DNA of 64,000 nucleotides. Source: Sedimentitalea xiamensis. GTDB lineage: Bacteria > Pseudomonadota > Alphaproteobacteria > Rhodobacterales > Rhodobacteraceae. This document shows, one piece after another, positions 28,700-37,662 of this stretch; position 1 is the stretch's first letter, and each line of letters begins with the position of its first letter. The translations under genes and the position numbers were made by a program. The stretch covers positions 1 to 64,000 of the forward strand of contig NZ_JASNJE010000006.1 in the NCBI RefSeq assembly GCF_030164465.1, given 5' to 3'. The notes under the pieces are model-generated. The model was not told the origin of the DNA. It searched no databases and saw nothing but the letters and a program-made list of their open reading frames with translations.

Positions 28700-29162
28700 G
28701 GGGCAGCGGGCGCCAAAGGGGGGGGCCGCCGTTCCCGCGGTGGCTTCACGACCAGGATCCGCCCCCTCGTCAATGCCGCCGGCCCGCCCGTGAGGGCAGG
28801 GATCGCACCGGGCCGGACGTCGGGCTGTCCCGGCTTCGATCCGGCGATGGCGGACAATCCGCCGAACCCGTGCGCGCTTCCGGCCGACTGTGGCCATGAG
28901 GCTGACGGCTTTGGGAAAACACTGGTAAATGGCGATGGGCTTCCGGCGATACCCCGCCGGGCAAGGGATGCGGAGATCGGGCAGGATGCGGACCGCGGCG
29001 GACCGCTCCCTCCGCCGGCCGCGCGACTTGGTCGAACGCCGCTTCAACAAGCCGAAAAACGCCCGGCGGGTCGCCGCCCGCCACGCCAAGACCGCAGAGA
29101 GCTTCCCGGGGTTCATCGACACAACGTCGATCCGCATTTGGATGCGCTATTTGTCGGTATGA
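28700..29162 (+). pseudogene. decayed IS5-family transposase, frameshifted
   Basis: Two frames read as one IS5-family (DDE) transposase. The first (to about 28950) has RSRGGFTTRIRPLVNAAGPP and a degraded catalytic neighbourhood where a DKGYD-type motif reads ADCGHEAD. The second, in another frame, reads RDLVERRFNKPKNARRVAAR, then KTAESFPGFIDTTSIRIW to a stop at 29160-29162. The intact frame and catalytic Asp pattern are lost, so it is inactive. Its end lies 1 bp from the stop codon of the DUF1289 gene. Confidence 0.75.
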
Positions 29163-29163
29163 G

Positions 29164-29394
29164 TTAGCGTTTCAGCCTGGCGGCACGTCCGCCCCGGCGG
29201 CGGGCCAGGCTTGGGGCCCGGTCGGGCAGGGCCGCGGTGATCCTGGCGCGTTCCTCCGAGGTCATGCGGGACCAGCGGGTGATCTCGTCCACGCTACGCA
29301 GGCATCCGGTGCAGATGCGTTCCACCGGATGCACGACGCAGACCCTGACGCAGGGAGATTCGATTTCGTCACGCTTCCAGACATCGTCGCTCAT
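29164..29394 (-). CDS. DUF1289 domain protein
   Basis: A 76-aa small protein with the DUF1289 cysteine pattern SPCVRVCVVHP, then CTGCLRSVDEITRWSRMT (four Cys, possibly metal-binding), then a basic C-terminal tail (ARRRGGRAARLKR). It overlaps the ruvX stop by 4 bp and ends against a dead IS5 transposase, so the last residues may have been altered by the insertion. Function is unknown. Confidence 0.88.
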   Translation of the reverse strand: MSDDVWKRDEIESPCVRVCVVHPVERICTGCLRSVDEITRWSRMTSEERARITAALPDRAPSLARRRGGRAARLKR

Positions 29395-29873
29395 GGTCGG
29401 CTCTCGTTTCTGATGTGGCGCATGCGGTCCAGCGCGCCTTGCAAGATATAGCTCGCCGCGACGTGATCGATGACCTCGGCGCGACGCTTTCGCGTCGTAT
29501 CCGCCTCCAGCAGCGCTTTTTCGGCGGCAACGGTGCTCAGCCGTTCATCCCAGAACCCGATGGGCAAGTCCGTCAGGCGCGCGAGGTTGCGGGCGAAGGC
29601 CCGGGTGGACTGGCAGCGCGGTCCCTCGCTGCCGTCCATGTTGCGGGGCAGGCCGAGCACGATGCCGCCGGCCTCGCGATCCGCGAGAATGGCCAGCAGA
29701 CGGTCGGCGTCGAGAGTGAATTTCTTGCGCCGGATGGTTTCAACCGGCGTGGCCGACGCGCCGATACGGTCCGAGACCGCAACCCCGATGGTCTTGTCGC
29801 CAAGGTCCAGCCCGACCAGCGCGCGCATTGCCGGACAGGCCGCGGCGAAGGCGTCGAACGGATCGAGGATCAT
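29391..29873 (-). CDS. ruvX: Holliday junction resolvase-like / pre-16S rRNA nuclease YqgF
   Basis: A 160-aa RNase H-fold protein. It starts with the catalytic strand VGLDLGDKTIGVAVSD, then IVLGLPRNMDGSEGP and DERLSTVAAEKAL, the usual YqgF/RuvX motifs. The enzyme is implicated in 16S rRNA 5'-end processing. The gene overlaps ccmI upstream and DUF1289 downstream by 4 bp each. It is slightly longer than usual at the N-terminus. Confidence 0.93.
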   Translation of the reverse strand: MILDPFDAFAAACPAMRALVGLDLGDKTIGVAVSDRIGASATPVETIRRKKFTLDADRLLAILADREAGGIVLGLPRNMDGSEGPRCQSTRAFARNLARLTDLPIGFWDERLSTVAAEKALLEADTTRKRRAEVIDHVAASYILQGALDRMRHIRNESRP

Positions 29874-31105
29874 TCCGGCAAACCGGCCTGCCGCGCCGCG
29901 TCGTCGATTACCGACATGGCTTCCGCGTCGCCGTCAAAGACCTGCCGGGCGTCGCGCAGCACCGCTTGCGCCTGGTCGGTGTCGCCCAGGACGCCAAGCG
30001 CCCCGATCAGCCGCGCCCATTCGGTCGGCGTGCCGCCTTCGGTGGCCAGGCGGTCGGACAGACCCTGAACCATGCCCCGGATCATCTGCTGGCGGTCCTC
30101 TGCGTTCATCTCGCCAGCAGCCTCCACATCCGCGGCGGTCGGGCCGGGCGCAGCGGGGACGGGCGCTTCCTCGGGCAGGGTGAATTCGACGCCGGCCCGC
30201 ATCGCCATCTCTTCGATCTGGGCGCGCACAGGGACGATCCAGCGCGCTTCCGGCGGACCTTCGCGCAGAAGCGCGTTCCAGACCCGGAACGCGATGTCCG
30301 GGCGTCCGGTCTGCGCCATCATCAGGCCCCAGTAATACCGCGCCGGCCCGTTGTCCGGATCGCGCGCCAGCACCTGCCGCAGCACGGATTCCGCTTCCGG
30401 CGAGACATATCCGCCGGCGGCCAGGATCAGCATGTCGGCGTAATCCGCAAAATCCGCAGCGGTGGCCGCATCGCCCTTGAGACGCAGCACTTCGGCCTGC
30501 GCGGCATGGGCGGCGGCGAAGTTCCCGGTCGCCGCCTCGTTGCGCGCCAGAAGCATCTGCCCCTGCACGTCGCCGGGGCGGTCCGCGACCGTTTCGCGCA
30601 ACCGTTGCACCAGCGCGAGGTAGTCCTCGCTCAACCCGTCCAGCGCCGGGGCGGGGGGCAGACCGGCTTCGGCCTCGGCCTGTCCGGGCCGTCCGGCGCG
30701 GGCCTGTTCCGCCAGTTCGATCCGGTGCGTCAGGCCCAGGTCGCCGTAGCCGGGCGCGCCCAGGCTGCGGTACAGCATCAGGCTGCCGACGACGAGGAGC
30801 GCCGCCAGCGCCACCGCCGCGATCCCGGTCATGGCCCGCGCCGCGCCGGAACCGGTGCGCGCCGATTGCGCCTGCGCGTCCGCCGACAGGATGCGGCGCG
30901 ACACCTCGGTTCGAATGCGGATCGCGTCGGATTCGTTGATGACGCCGCGGTCCAGGTCCCGGTCCACATCCTTGAGCTGATCGCGATAGACGCGCATGTC
31001 GTAGGCCGCCGCCGGCTCGGCCGCGGCGCGGCTGCGCAGCAACACCAGCGCGAATGTTGCGGCGATCGCCAGCGCCATCGCCGATGTAATGATCCAGAAC
31101 GTCAT
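29870..31105 (-). CDS. ccmI: c-type cytochrome biogenesis protein CcmI
   Basis: A 411-aa inner-membrane protein that holds apocytochrome c for heme attachment. Two membrane helices (MTFWIITSAMALAIAATFALVL and a second near residue 97) flank a cytoplasmic segment with a leucine-zipper-like region (YRDQLKDVDRDLDRGVI), followed by periplasmic TPR repeats and an Ala/Pro-rich C-terminal part. The start has AGGAGA 6 nt upstream. Other ccm genes are not in the window, but two c-type cytochromes are at 55 kb. Confidence 0.9.
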   Translation of the reverse strand: MTFWIITSAMALAIAATFALVLLRSRAAAEPAAAYDMRVYRDQLKDVDRDLDRGVINESDAIRIRTEVSRRILSADAQAQSARTGSGAARAMTGIAAVALAALLVVGSLMLYRSLGAPGYGDLGLTHRIELAEQARAGRPGQAEAEAGLPPAPALDGLSEDYLALVQRLRETVADRPGDVQGQMLLARNEAATGNFAAAHAAQAEVLRLKGDAATAADFADYADMLILAAGGYVSPEAESVLRQVLARDPDNGPARYYWGLMMAQTGRPDIAFRVWNALLREGPPEARWIVPVRAQIEEMAMRAGVEFTLPEEAPVPAAPGPTAADVEAAGEMNAEDRQQMIRGMVQGLSDRLATEGGTPTEWARLIGALGVLGDTDQAQAVLRDARQVFDGDAEAMSVIDDAARQAGLPE

Positions 31106-31331
31106 GTGGTCTCCTGCGGTTCGATCCTCATGTAGCCGTCCGCGGGGGGTAAAAAAAGGGACAAAGCGGCGCAACCGCGCCTCCCGGCGCGGCAATTCCG
31201 GCAGATGTCGCAAACGGGGCAGGAAACGCCGCGCCGGGTATCCTCTTTTTGGCGGGTTTGCGCAGAAGCAGTGTATATGTTCGCATCACGATCATGTCGA
31301 ATCTTCCTTCGCCGGTGCACAGGAGTCTTTG

Positions 31332-32576
31332 ATGAAACGCTATTCCGCCTTTGCCATCGCGCGCGAAGCCCTGCGCAACCACACCGGATGGGCTCGGGCA
31401 TGGCGGGCAGCCGAACCGAAGCGGTCCTATGACGTGATCATCGTCGGGGCGGGCGGGCACGGGTTGGCAACGGCCTATTACCTTGGCAAGAACTTCGGCG
31501 TCACCAATGTCGCGGTGCTGGAAAAGGGCTGGCTGGGGGGCGGCAACACCGGGCGCAACACGACGATCATCCGCAGCAACTACCTTCAGGACCCGTCGGC
31601 GGCGATCTACGAGAAATCGCGCAGCCTTTATGAAACCCTCAGCCAGGAACTGAACTACAACCTGATGTTCAGCCCGCGCGGCGTCATCATGCTGGCGCAG
31701 ACCCAGCACGAGGTGCGCGGCTACCGGCGCACGGCGCATGCCAACGCGCTCCAGGGGGTGACGACCGAATTCATCAGCCCCGCGCGGGTCAAGGAACTGG
31801 TGCCGATCATCAACCTGTCCGGGCCGCGATACCCGGTGCTGGGCGGCTTGTGGCAGGCGCGCGGCGGAACCGCGCGCCATGACGCGGTGGCCTGGGGCTA
31901 TGCGCGGGCCTGTTCGGACATGGGCATGGACATCATCCAGAAATGCGAGGTCACGGCGATCCGGCGCGAGGGCGGCAAGGTCACGGGCGTGGACACGTCC
32001 AGGGGTCCGATCGACTGCCGCAAGCTGGGCATCGTCGTTGCCGGGCATTCCGGGGTGCTGTCCGACATGGCGGGGTTCCGGCTGCCGATCGAATCCGTGG
32101 CGCTTCAGGCGCTGGTTTCCGAACCGATCAAGCCCTGCATGGACGTGGTGGTGATGGCCAACACCGTGCATGGCTACATGAGCCAGTCCGACAAGGGCGA
32201 GATGGTGATCGGCGGCGGTGCGGACGGCTATAACAATTATACCCAGCGGGGCAGCTTCCACCATATCGAGGAAACCGTGCGCGCGCTGATCGAAACCTTC
32301 CCGATGGTCAGCCGGCTCAAGATGCTGCGGCAATGGGGCGGGATCGTCGACATGACCGGCGACCGCTCGCCGATCCTCTCGAAAACCCCGGTCGAAGGCG
32401 TGTTCATCAACTGCGGCTGGGGCACCGGCGGCTTCAAGGCGATCCCCGGTTCGGGCTGGGGCATGGCGGAACTGATGGCCAGGGGCCACTCGCCGCTGAC
32501 CGAGGCATTTTCGCTGGACCGGTTCCGCGAGGGGCGTTTCATCGACGAAAGCGTCGCCGCCGGGGTGGCGCACTGA
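31332..32576 (+). CDS. soxB: sarcosine oxidase, beta subunit
   Basis: A 414-aa flavoprotein subunit of heterotetrameric sarcosine oxidase, which oxidatively demethylates N-methylglycine to glycine with 5,10-methylene-THF and H2O2. The FAD motif YDVIIVGAGGHGLATAYYLG is near residue 33. The likely covalent FMN histidine is His183 in ARHDAVAW. AGGAG is 6 nt before the ATG. The stop TGA overlaps an ATG that opens a 28-codon leader-like frame containing the double palindrome. Confidence 0.95.
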   Translation: MKRYSAFAIAREALRNHTGWARAWRAAEPKRSYDVIIVGAGGHGLATAYYLGKNFGVTNVAVLEKGWLGGGNTGRNTTIIRSNYLQDPSAAIYEKSRSLYETLSQELNYNLMFSPRGVIMLAQTQHEVRGYRRTAHANALQGVTTEFISPARVKELVPIINLSGPRYPVLGGLWQARGGTARHDAVAWGYARACSDMGMDIIQKCEVTAIRREGGKVTGVDTSRGPIDCRKLGIVVAGHSGVLSDMAGFRLPIESVALQALVSEPIKPCMDVVVMANTVHGYMSQSDKGEMVIGGGADGYNNYTQRGSFHHIEETVRALIETFPMVSRLKMLRQWGGIVDMTGDRSPILSKTPVEGVFINCGWGTGGFKAIPGSGWGMAELMARGHSPLTEAFSLDRFREGRFIDESVAAGVAH

Positions 32577-32662
32577 TGCAAATTTCTTCGAAGAAATTTG
32601 CCAAGAATTTTCGAAAATTCTTGGCCGGTTCGCGCGGAGGCCGGCGTCATGACCTATTCTGA
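32576..32662 (+). CDS. 28-codon leader-like ORF covering the double palindrome
   Basis: The ATG overlaps the soxB stop (TGATG) and encodes MQISSKKFAKNFRKFLAG and ten more residues, very rich in Lys, Arg and Phe. It runs past the start of the TfoX-domain gene in another frame. It could be coupled to soxB translation and influence the hairpins, or be only a by-product of the repeat. Confidence 0.3.
   Translation: MQISSKKFAKNFRKFLAGSRGGRRHDLF
32578..32624. repeat. double perfect palindrome, REP-like
   Basis: Two adjacent perfect palindromes share their border: 32578-32601 (arm GCAAATTTCTTC, 12 bp) and 32601-32624 (arm CCAAGAATTTTC, 12 bp). Both are centred on TTCGAA and are strikingly AT-rich for this genome. 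They begin directly after the soxB stop. I recall similar TTCGAA-centred palindromes in other Rhodobacteraceae genomes, so this is probably a dispersed family; only one copy is seen here. Confidence 0.8.
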
Positions 32663-32993
32663 ACCCATGGCCGAAACCATGCGCGCCGATCTGGGGGTTG
32701 AACCGGGCCTGTCCGAGCAGAAGATGTTCGGGGGGCTCTGTTTCCTGCTGCACGGCAACATGATCGGCGGCATCGGAAAGGATGGCGCGCTCTATCGCCC
32801 CGGCAAGCCCAACGAGGACGCCGCCCTCGCCTTGGAAGGCGTCACCCCGATGGTAATGGGCGGGCGCCGGATGGGCGGTTTCGTGCGGCTCGACGACGAC
32901 GGGTTCGCCGATGACGTCATCCGCCGCAAACTCACCGAAATCTCGCTGGGCTTCGTGGCCGGCCTGCCCCCAAAAGACATGATACAAGGATGA
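32649..32993 (+). CDS. TfoX/Sxy N-terminal domain protein
   Basis: A 114-aa protein of the TfoX_N type (KMFGGLCFLLHGNMIGGIGKDGALYRPG, then MGGRRMGGFVRLDDDG). Stand-alone TfoX_N proteins are common and mostly of unknown function; the competence regulator Sxy is a distant relative. GGAGG (32636-32640) is 8 nt before the ATG. It is wedged between soxB and soxD, 4 bp before soxD, so it is transcribed with sarcosine oxidase. It is not a known subunit. Confidence 0.85.
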   Translation: MTYSEPMAETMRADLGVEPGLSEQKMFGGLCFLLHGNMIGGIGKDGALYRPGKPNEDAALALEGVTPMVMGGRRMGGFVRLDDDGFADDVIRRKLTEISLGFVAGLPPKDMIQG

Positions 32994-32997
32994 GAGC

Positions 32998-33327
32998 ATG
33001 CTGATCCTCACCTGTCCCTATTGCGGCATCACCGCCGATGAAACGGAACTCGCGCCCGGAGGTGAAGCGCATCTGAAACGCCATGGTCCGGGGTCGGGCG
33101 ACGACGAATTCCACAGCTATCTTTTCACCCGCGAGAACCCTCGCGGGGTGCATTTCGAACGCTGGCGCCATGCCTATGGCTGCGGCAAGTGGTTCCACGC
33201 CGCGCGCGATACGATGACGCTGGAAGTGTTCGGCACCTACAAGGCGCAGACCACCGAACCGCCCAAAGAGGTGCGCGCCGCGATCACCGCCCGTCATCCG
33301 GGCTGGAGCTGGAGGGACTTTTCATGA
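32998..33327 (+). CDS. soxD: sarcosine oxidase, delta subunit
   Basis: A 109-aa zinc-binding subunit. Zinc ligands are probably Cys6 and Cys9 (LTCPYCGI) with His58 and Cys62 in RHAYGCGKWF. Length and motifs are normal. Its stop overlaps the soxA start by 4 bp (ATGA). Confidence 0.95.
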   Translation: MLILTCPYCGITADETELAPGGEAHLKRHGPGSGDDEFHSYLFTRENPRGVHFERWRHAYGCGKWFHAARDTMTLEVFGTYKAQTTEPPKEVRAAITARHPGWSWRDFS

Positions 33328-36300
33328 GCCATCGCCTCGCCGATCACGGCCGCCTGATCGACCGCAGCAAGCGCATCGGGTTCAGCTTCAACGGCGCGCC
33401 GCTGGCGGGCCATCCCGGCGACACCCTTGCGTCGGCGCTTCTGGCCAATGCCAGGATGATGGTCGGCCGGTCCTTCAAGTATCACCGCGCGCGCGGCGTG
33501 GTGGCTTCGGGCGCCGAGGAACCGAATGCGCTCATGAACATGGGACAGGGCGCGACGTTCGAACCGAACCAGCGCGCCACGACGACCGAACTGTTCGACG
33601 GGCTGACCGCCCGCAGCCAGAATCACTGGCCAAGCCTCGATTTCGACATCGGCGCGATCAACACGCATCTGTCGCGCTTCCTGCCCGCGGGTTTCTATTA
33701 CAAGATGTTCATGTATCCGCGCGCCTTCTGGAAACATGTCTACGAACCCTTCATCCGCCAGTCCGCGGGTCTGGGCCAGGCGCCCAGGGAGCGCGATTGC
33801 GACACCTACGAACATTTCTATGCCTTCACCGATGTGCTGGTGATCGGCGGCGGTATTGCCGGGCTCCTGGCCGCCCATGCTGCGGCGCAATCCGGGGCCA
33901 AGGTGCTGGTGCTGGAACAGACCGCATTCTGGGGCGGTCGGTCGCCGGTCGATGGCGGTACGGTCGATGGCGTTCCGGTCGAACAGGCGATCGAAAAGAT
34001 TGTCGGCGAACTCGAAGAGATGGACAATGTGACCCTGCGCACCCGGTGCATGGGGGCAGGCGTCTATGACCACGGCTACGTCCTGGGATACGAACGTCTG
34101 ACCGATCACCTGCCGGTCGCGGAGGGTCCGCGCCACCGGTTGTGGCGGATCCGCGCGGCGCAGGTGATCACCGCCACCGGCGCGATCGAACGCCCGCTGT
34201 CCTTTGCGGGAAACGACGTTCCGGGCGTCATGCTGGCGTCGGCCATGCGCGATTACGCGGTGAACTACGGCGTCGCCGCGGGGCGCAGGATCGTCATCGC
34301 CACCAACAATGACGACGCCTATCGTACGGCGCTCTGTCTGAAAAAGGCCGGGCTTGACGTGGTGCGGGTGCTCGACGCCCGCAGCATTGGCGGCGGCGCG
34401 CTGATGGAGGAGGCCCGCGCCGAAGGTATCCGGATCGACTGCGGCCGCGCCATCGCCAAGGTCACGGGTGGCAAACGCGTCAGAAAGGTGAAGATCTGTG
34501 CCCAGGACGGCATTGGCGGTGCTCTCGAGGACATCGACTGCGATGCGGTCGCCATGTCGGGCGGCTGGTCTCCGGTGGTGCACCTGTGGTCCCATTGCGG
34601 CGGCAAGCTGGTCTGGGACGAGGATCAGGCGCATTTTCGTCCCGACCCGGAACGCCCCCCCACCGGCCCCGATGGCGCGGGGTTCGTGACCGCGGCGGGC
34701 GCCGCGAATGGCATCCTGTCGCTGGACGGCGCGCTCAAGGACGCCACTGCGGCGGGGCGTGCGGCGGCCAAGGCGGCCGGGTTCAAGCCCAGGCGCACAG
34801 CCGCGCCGACAGGCGATTCCGTCGCGGAGGCGCCGCTGGAACCGGTCTGGCTGATGCCGCGCGCGGCGCAGGTGTCGCTGCGGTCCAAATCGTGGCTGGA
34901 CTTTCAGAACGATGTGAAGGTCTCGGATGTGCAGCTTGCGGCCCGTGAAGGGTTCGAAAGCGTCGAACACACCAAGCGATACACCACCTTGGGCATGGCG
35001 ACGGATCAGGGCAAGTTGAGCAACATCAATGGATTGGCGATTCTTTCCGATGCGCTTGGACAGCCGATCCCGGCGACGGGCACGACGACCTTCCGGCCGC
35101 CTTATACGCCGATCTCGATGGGCGCGATCGCCGGCGAGGCGCGCGGCGAGGTGTTCCAGCCCCTGCGCAAGACGCCGATGCACGACTGGCACGCGGCCCA
35201 TGGTGCCGACTGGGAACCGGTCGGCCACTGGCGGCGGCCCTATGCCTTCCTGCGTGATGGCGAACGGGTGCATGACGCGGTGGAGCGAGAGGTGAAGAAC
35301 ACGCGCCAGGCCCTTGGTTTGCTTGACGCATCCACGCTCGGAAAGCTGCTGGTCAAAGGGCCCGACGCAGGGCGGTTCCTCGACATGCTCTACACCAACA
35401 TGATGTCGACGCTGAAACCGGGACACTGCCGCTATGGGCTGATGTGCAGCGAGAACGGGTTCCTGATCGACGATGGAGTCGTGGCCCGGATCAACGAGGA
35501 TACGTTCCTCTGCCACACGACGACGGGCGGAGCCGACCGCATCCACGGGATGATGGAGGAATGGCTGCAGACGGAATGGTGGGACTGGCAGGTGTACGTC
35601 GCCAACCTGACCGAACAGTTCGCGCAGGTGGCCGTGGTCGGACCCAATGCCCGCAAGGTGCTGGAGAAACTCGGCGGCATGGATGTCAGCGCCAAGACAC
35701 TGCCGTTCATGGGGTGGGCCGACGGGCGGATCGGGGGTTTTGACTGCCGCGTCTACCGGATTTCCTTCTCCGGCGAACTGAGCTTCGAGATCGCTGTCCC
35801 GGCGTCGCAGGGGCTGGCGTTCTGGACCGCGCTGATCGCGGCGGGCGAGGAATTCGGCGTCATGCCCTACGGCACCGAGGCCCTGCACATCATGCGGGCC
35901 GAAAAGGGGTTCATCATGATCGGCGATGAAACCGACGGCACGGTCATTCCGCAGGATCTGGGCCTCGATTGGGCGATCAGCCGGAAGAAGGACGATTATC
36001 TTGGCAAGCGCGCGCAACAGCGCCCGCACATGACCGACCCCGGCCGCTGGAAACTGGTCGGGCTGGAAACGCTGGATGGGTCGGTCCTCCCGGACGGTGC
36101 CTATGCGGTCGCGCCGGGGCGCAATGCCAACGGACAGCGCAACACGCAGGGCCGGGTGACATCGACCTACCATTCGCCGACACTGGGCAGGGGGATCGCC
36201 ATGGGGCTGGCACTGAAGGGGCCGGAGCGGATGGGCGAAGTGCTCGAATTTGCCGGCACGGACGGCAAGACCACGAGCGCGAGGATCGTGGACCCGGTGT

Positions 36301-36335
36301 TTTACGACAAGGACGGGGAGAAACAGAATGTCTGA
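33324..36335 (+). CDS. soxA: sarcosine oxidase, alpha subunit
   Basis: A 1003-aa subunit, normal in length. Order of parts: N-terminal 2Fe-2S-ferredoxin-like fold without cysteines (FSFNGAPLAGHPGDTLASALLAN), NAD-binding region with VLVIGGGIAGLLAAHAAAQSG, a second dinucleotide region, then the C-terminal aminomethyltransferase-like domains that bind tetrahydrofolate (AVVGPNARKVLEKLG, ISFSGELSFEIAVP, EKGFIMIGDETDGTVIP). It overlaps soxD by 4 bp and soxG by 8 bp. Confidence 0.95.
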   Translation: MSHRLADHGRLIDRSKRIGFSFNGAPLAGHPGDTLASALLANARMMVGRSFKYHRARGVVASGAEEPNALMNMGQGATFEPNQRATTTELFDGLTARSQNHWPSLDFDIGAINTHLSRFLPAGFYYKMFMYPRAFWKHVYEPFIRQSAGLGQAPRERDCDTYEHFYAFTDVLVIGGGIAGLLAAHAAAQSGAKVLVLEQTAFWGGRSPVDGGTVDGVPVEQAIEKIVGELEEMDNVTLRTRCMGAGVYDHGYVLGYERLTDHLPVAEGPRHRLWRIRAAQVITATGAIERPLSFAGNDVPGVMLASAMRDYAVNYGVAAGRRIVIATNNDDAYRTALCLKKAGLDVVRVLDARSIGGGALMEEARAEGIRIDCGRAIAKVTGGKRVRKVKICAQDGIGGALEDIDCDAVAMSGGWSPVVHLWSHCGGKLVWDEDQAHFRPDPERPPTGPDGAGFVTAAGAANGILSLDGALKDATAAGRAAAKAAGFKPRRTAAPTGDSVAEAPLEPVWLMPRAAQVSLRSKSWLDFQNDVKVSDVQLAAREGFESVEHTKRYTTLGMATDQGKLSNINGLAILSDALGQPIPATGTTTFRPPYTPISMGAIAGEARGEVFQPLRKTPMHDWHAAHGADWEPVGHWRRPYAFLRDGERVHDAVEREVKNTRQALGLLDASTLGKLLVKGPDAGRFLDMLYTNMMSTLKPGHCRYGLMCSENGFLIDDGVVARINEDTFLCHTTTGGADRIHGMMEEWLQTEWWDWQVYVANLTEQFAQVAVVGPNARKVLEKLGGMDVSAKTLPFMGWADGRIGGFDCRVYRISFSGELSFEIAVPASQGLAFWTALIAAGEEFGVMPYGTEALHIMRAEKGFIMIGDETDGTVIPQDLGLDWAISRKKDDYLGKRAQQRPHMTDPGRWKLVGLETLDGSVLPDGAYAVAPGRNANGQRNTQGRVTSTYHSPTLGRGIAMGLALKGPERMGEVLEFAGTDGKTTSARIVDPVFYDKDGEKQNV

Positions 36336-36894
36336 CCCGATCAGCGCCATGAACATGGCCCGCTTTGACGGCATTGCCCGGATAGAGGAAACCGGTCTTC
36401 ACGGCATGATCACCCTGCGGGGCGATCTGGCGTCCAAGCCGCTGAAAGCCGCGGCGACGGCCGTGGCCGGGGTGGCCTTTCCCGGCGCGAACGAAGCCAA
36501 TTGCGAGGATGACACGGGAATCTGCTGGATGTCGCCGGACGAGGCGCTGGTCATGTGCCCTTACGATACGGTCAAGGCCGGTGTCGCGCAGATGCAAAAG
36601 GCGCTGGCCAGGCAACATGTCCTGGTGGTCAACGTGTCCGACGCGCGAGCCGTGTTTCAGGTGTCCGGCCCGTCGGCGCGCGAGGTCATGGCAAAACTCT
36701 GCCCGGTCGACCTGTCGCCCGAGGCGTTCAAACCCGGCATGTTCCGCCGCACCCGCATGGCACAGGTGGCTGCCGCTTTCTGGATGGTGGACGATCAGAC
36801 CTTCCGGATCGTGTGTTTCCGTTCGGTCGCGGACTACGTGTTCTCGCTGCTCAGGGTCGCGGCGCAGCCGGGGTCCGAAGTCGGCTGTTTCTGA
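36328..36894 (+). CDS. soxG: sarcosine oxidase, gamma subunit
   Basis: A 188-aa subunit with a GcvT-like fold (LVVNVSDARAVFQVSGPSAREVMAKLCPVDL). The start MSDPISAMNM has GGGGAG upstream and overlaps soxA. It completes the soxBDAG set; stops 3 bp from the convergent methyltransferase gene. Confidence 0.93.
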   Translation: MSDPISAMNMARFDGIARIEETGLHGMITLRGDLASKPLKAAATAVAGVAFPGANEANCEDDTGICWMSPDEALVMCPYDTVKAGVAQMQKALARQHVLVVNVSDARAVFQVSGPSAREVMAKLCPVDLSPEAFKPGMFRRTRMAQVAAAFWMVDDQTFRIVCFRSVADYVFSLLRVAAQPGSEVGCF

Positions 36895-36897
36895 GGC

Positions 36898-37662
36898 TCA
36901 GCCGCAGAGCAGAACGGACCGGAACCGGTTCAGCGCATCGTCGTCCAGAAGGCTTTGCGGCGCGATGTCCAGCCGGGCTTCGTCCTGCCAGCGCGGATAG
37001 AACCCCAGGGCGTCTATCAGTTCCTCCACGCGCCGCCTGCGGTCCGCCGGGGCGAGGAACGGCGCATGGATCGACAGCAACAGCGCCGGACGCCGTTTCG
37101 CTAGCCAGGGGGTCAGCGTCGGCAGAAGGTCGAATTCCGCGCCTTCCACATCCATCTTCACCAGCGACACGCCGTTCAGGTCGACTGCCGTTTCGAACTG
37201 GTCGAAACCGAGCGTCAGAACGTCCGATCCGGCCGCGCCCGCCGGGTTCAGCAGGCTGGTGGTGCTGTCTCCCTTTTCGCCGTGAAACCCGGCCATGCGG
37301 GCGACGCCAACGCCCTGGGACAGGGCCGCGGCAAAGGCGCTGACATTGTTCAGCCCGTTCAGGTCGATGTTCCAGGCCAGCGCCCGGAATGCTTCGGGAT
37401 CCGGTTCGAAACACCAGACATGCCGGGCCTTGCGCGCGCCGTAAAGGACGGTAGGGCCGATCCAGGCGCCGATGTCGAGATAATCGTGATCCTTGTCCAG
37501 ATACCTGTCCAGCATTGCGAACGTTTCCGGTTCCCAGCCGCCCGCGCTGGCCTTGCGCCAGAACTTGCTGTGATAGGGATCGAAACGGAATGGCTCCCCG
37601 TTCAGCGCTCCGCTGACATAGCCTCTGGCGCGATACACCATCTTTCGTGCCCGTGTCAGCAA
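36898..37662 (-). CDS. FkbM family methyltransferase
   Basis: A 254-aa SAM-dependent methyltransferase. It shows the SAM motif HDYLDIGAWIGPTVLYGA, the acidic strand CFEPDPEAFRALAWNI and the FkbM motif LVKMDVEGAEFDLLPTL. Substrates in this family are varied (glycans, secondary metabolites, lipids). I chose TTG at 37662 because GGAGG lies 5 nt upstream; the next ATG is 21 bp inside. It is divergent from sodB. Confidence 0.88.
   Translation of the reverse strand: MLTRARKMVYRARGYVSGALNGEPFRFDPYHSKFWRKASAGGWEPETFAMLDRYLDKDHDYLDIGAWIGPTVLYGARKARHVWCFEPDPEAFRALAWNIDLNGLNNVSAFAAALSQGVGVARMAGFHGEKGDSTTSLLNPAGAAGSDVLTLGFDQFETAVDLNGVSLVKMDVEGAEFDLLPTLTPWLAKRRPALLLSIHAPFLAPADRRRRVEELIDALGFYPRWQDEARLDIAPQSLLDDDALNRFRSVLLCG

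Noticed and set aside
33294-36374. Long open frame on the minus strand opposite soxA, over 1000 codons
   Set aside because: It is antisense to a full-length, motif-complete SoxA, has low-complexity Arg/His/Gly-rich sequence, and reflects the codon bias of high-GC DNA.
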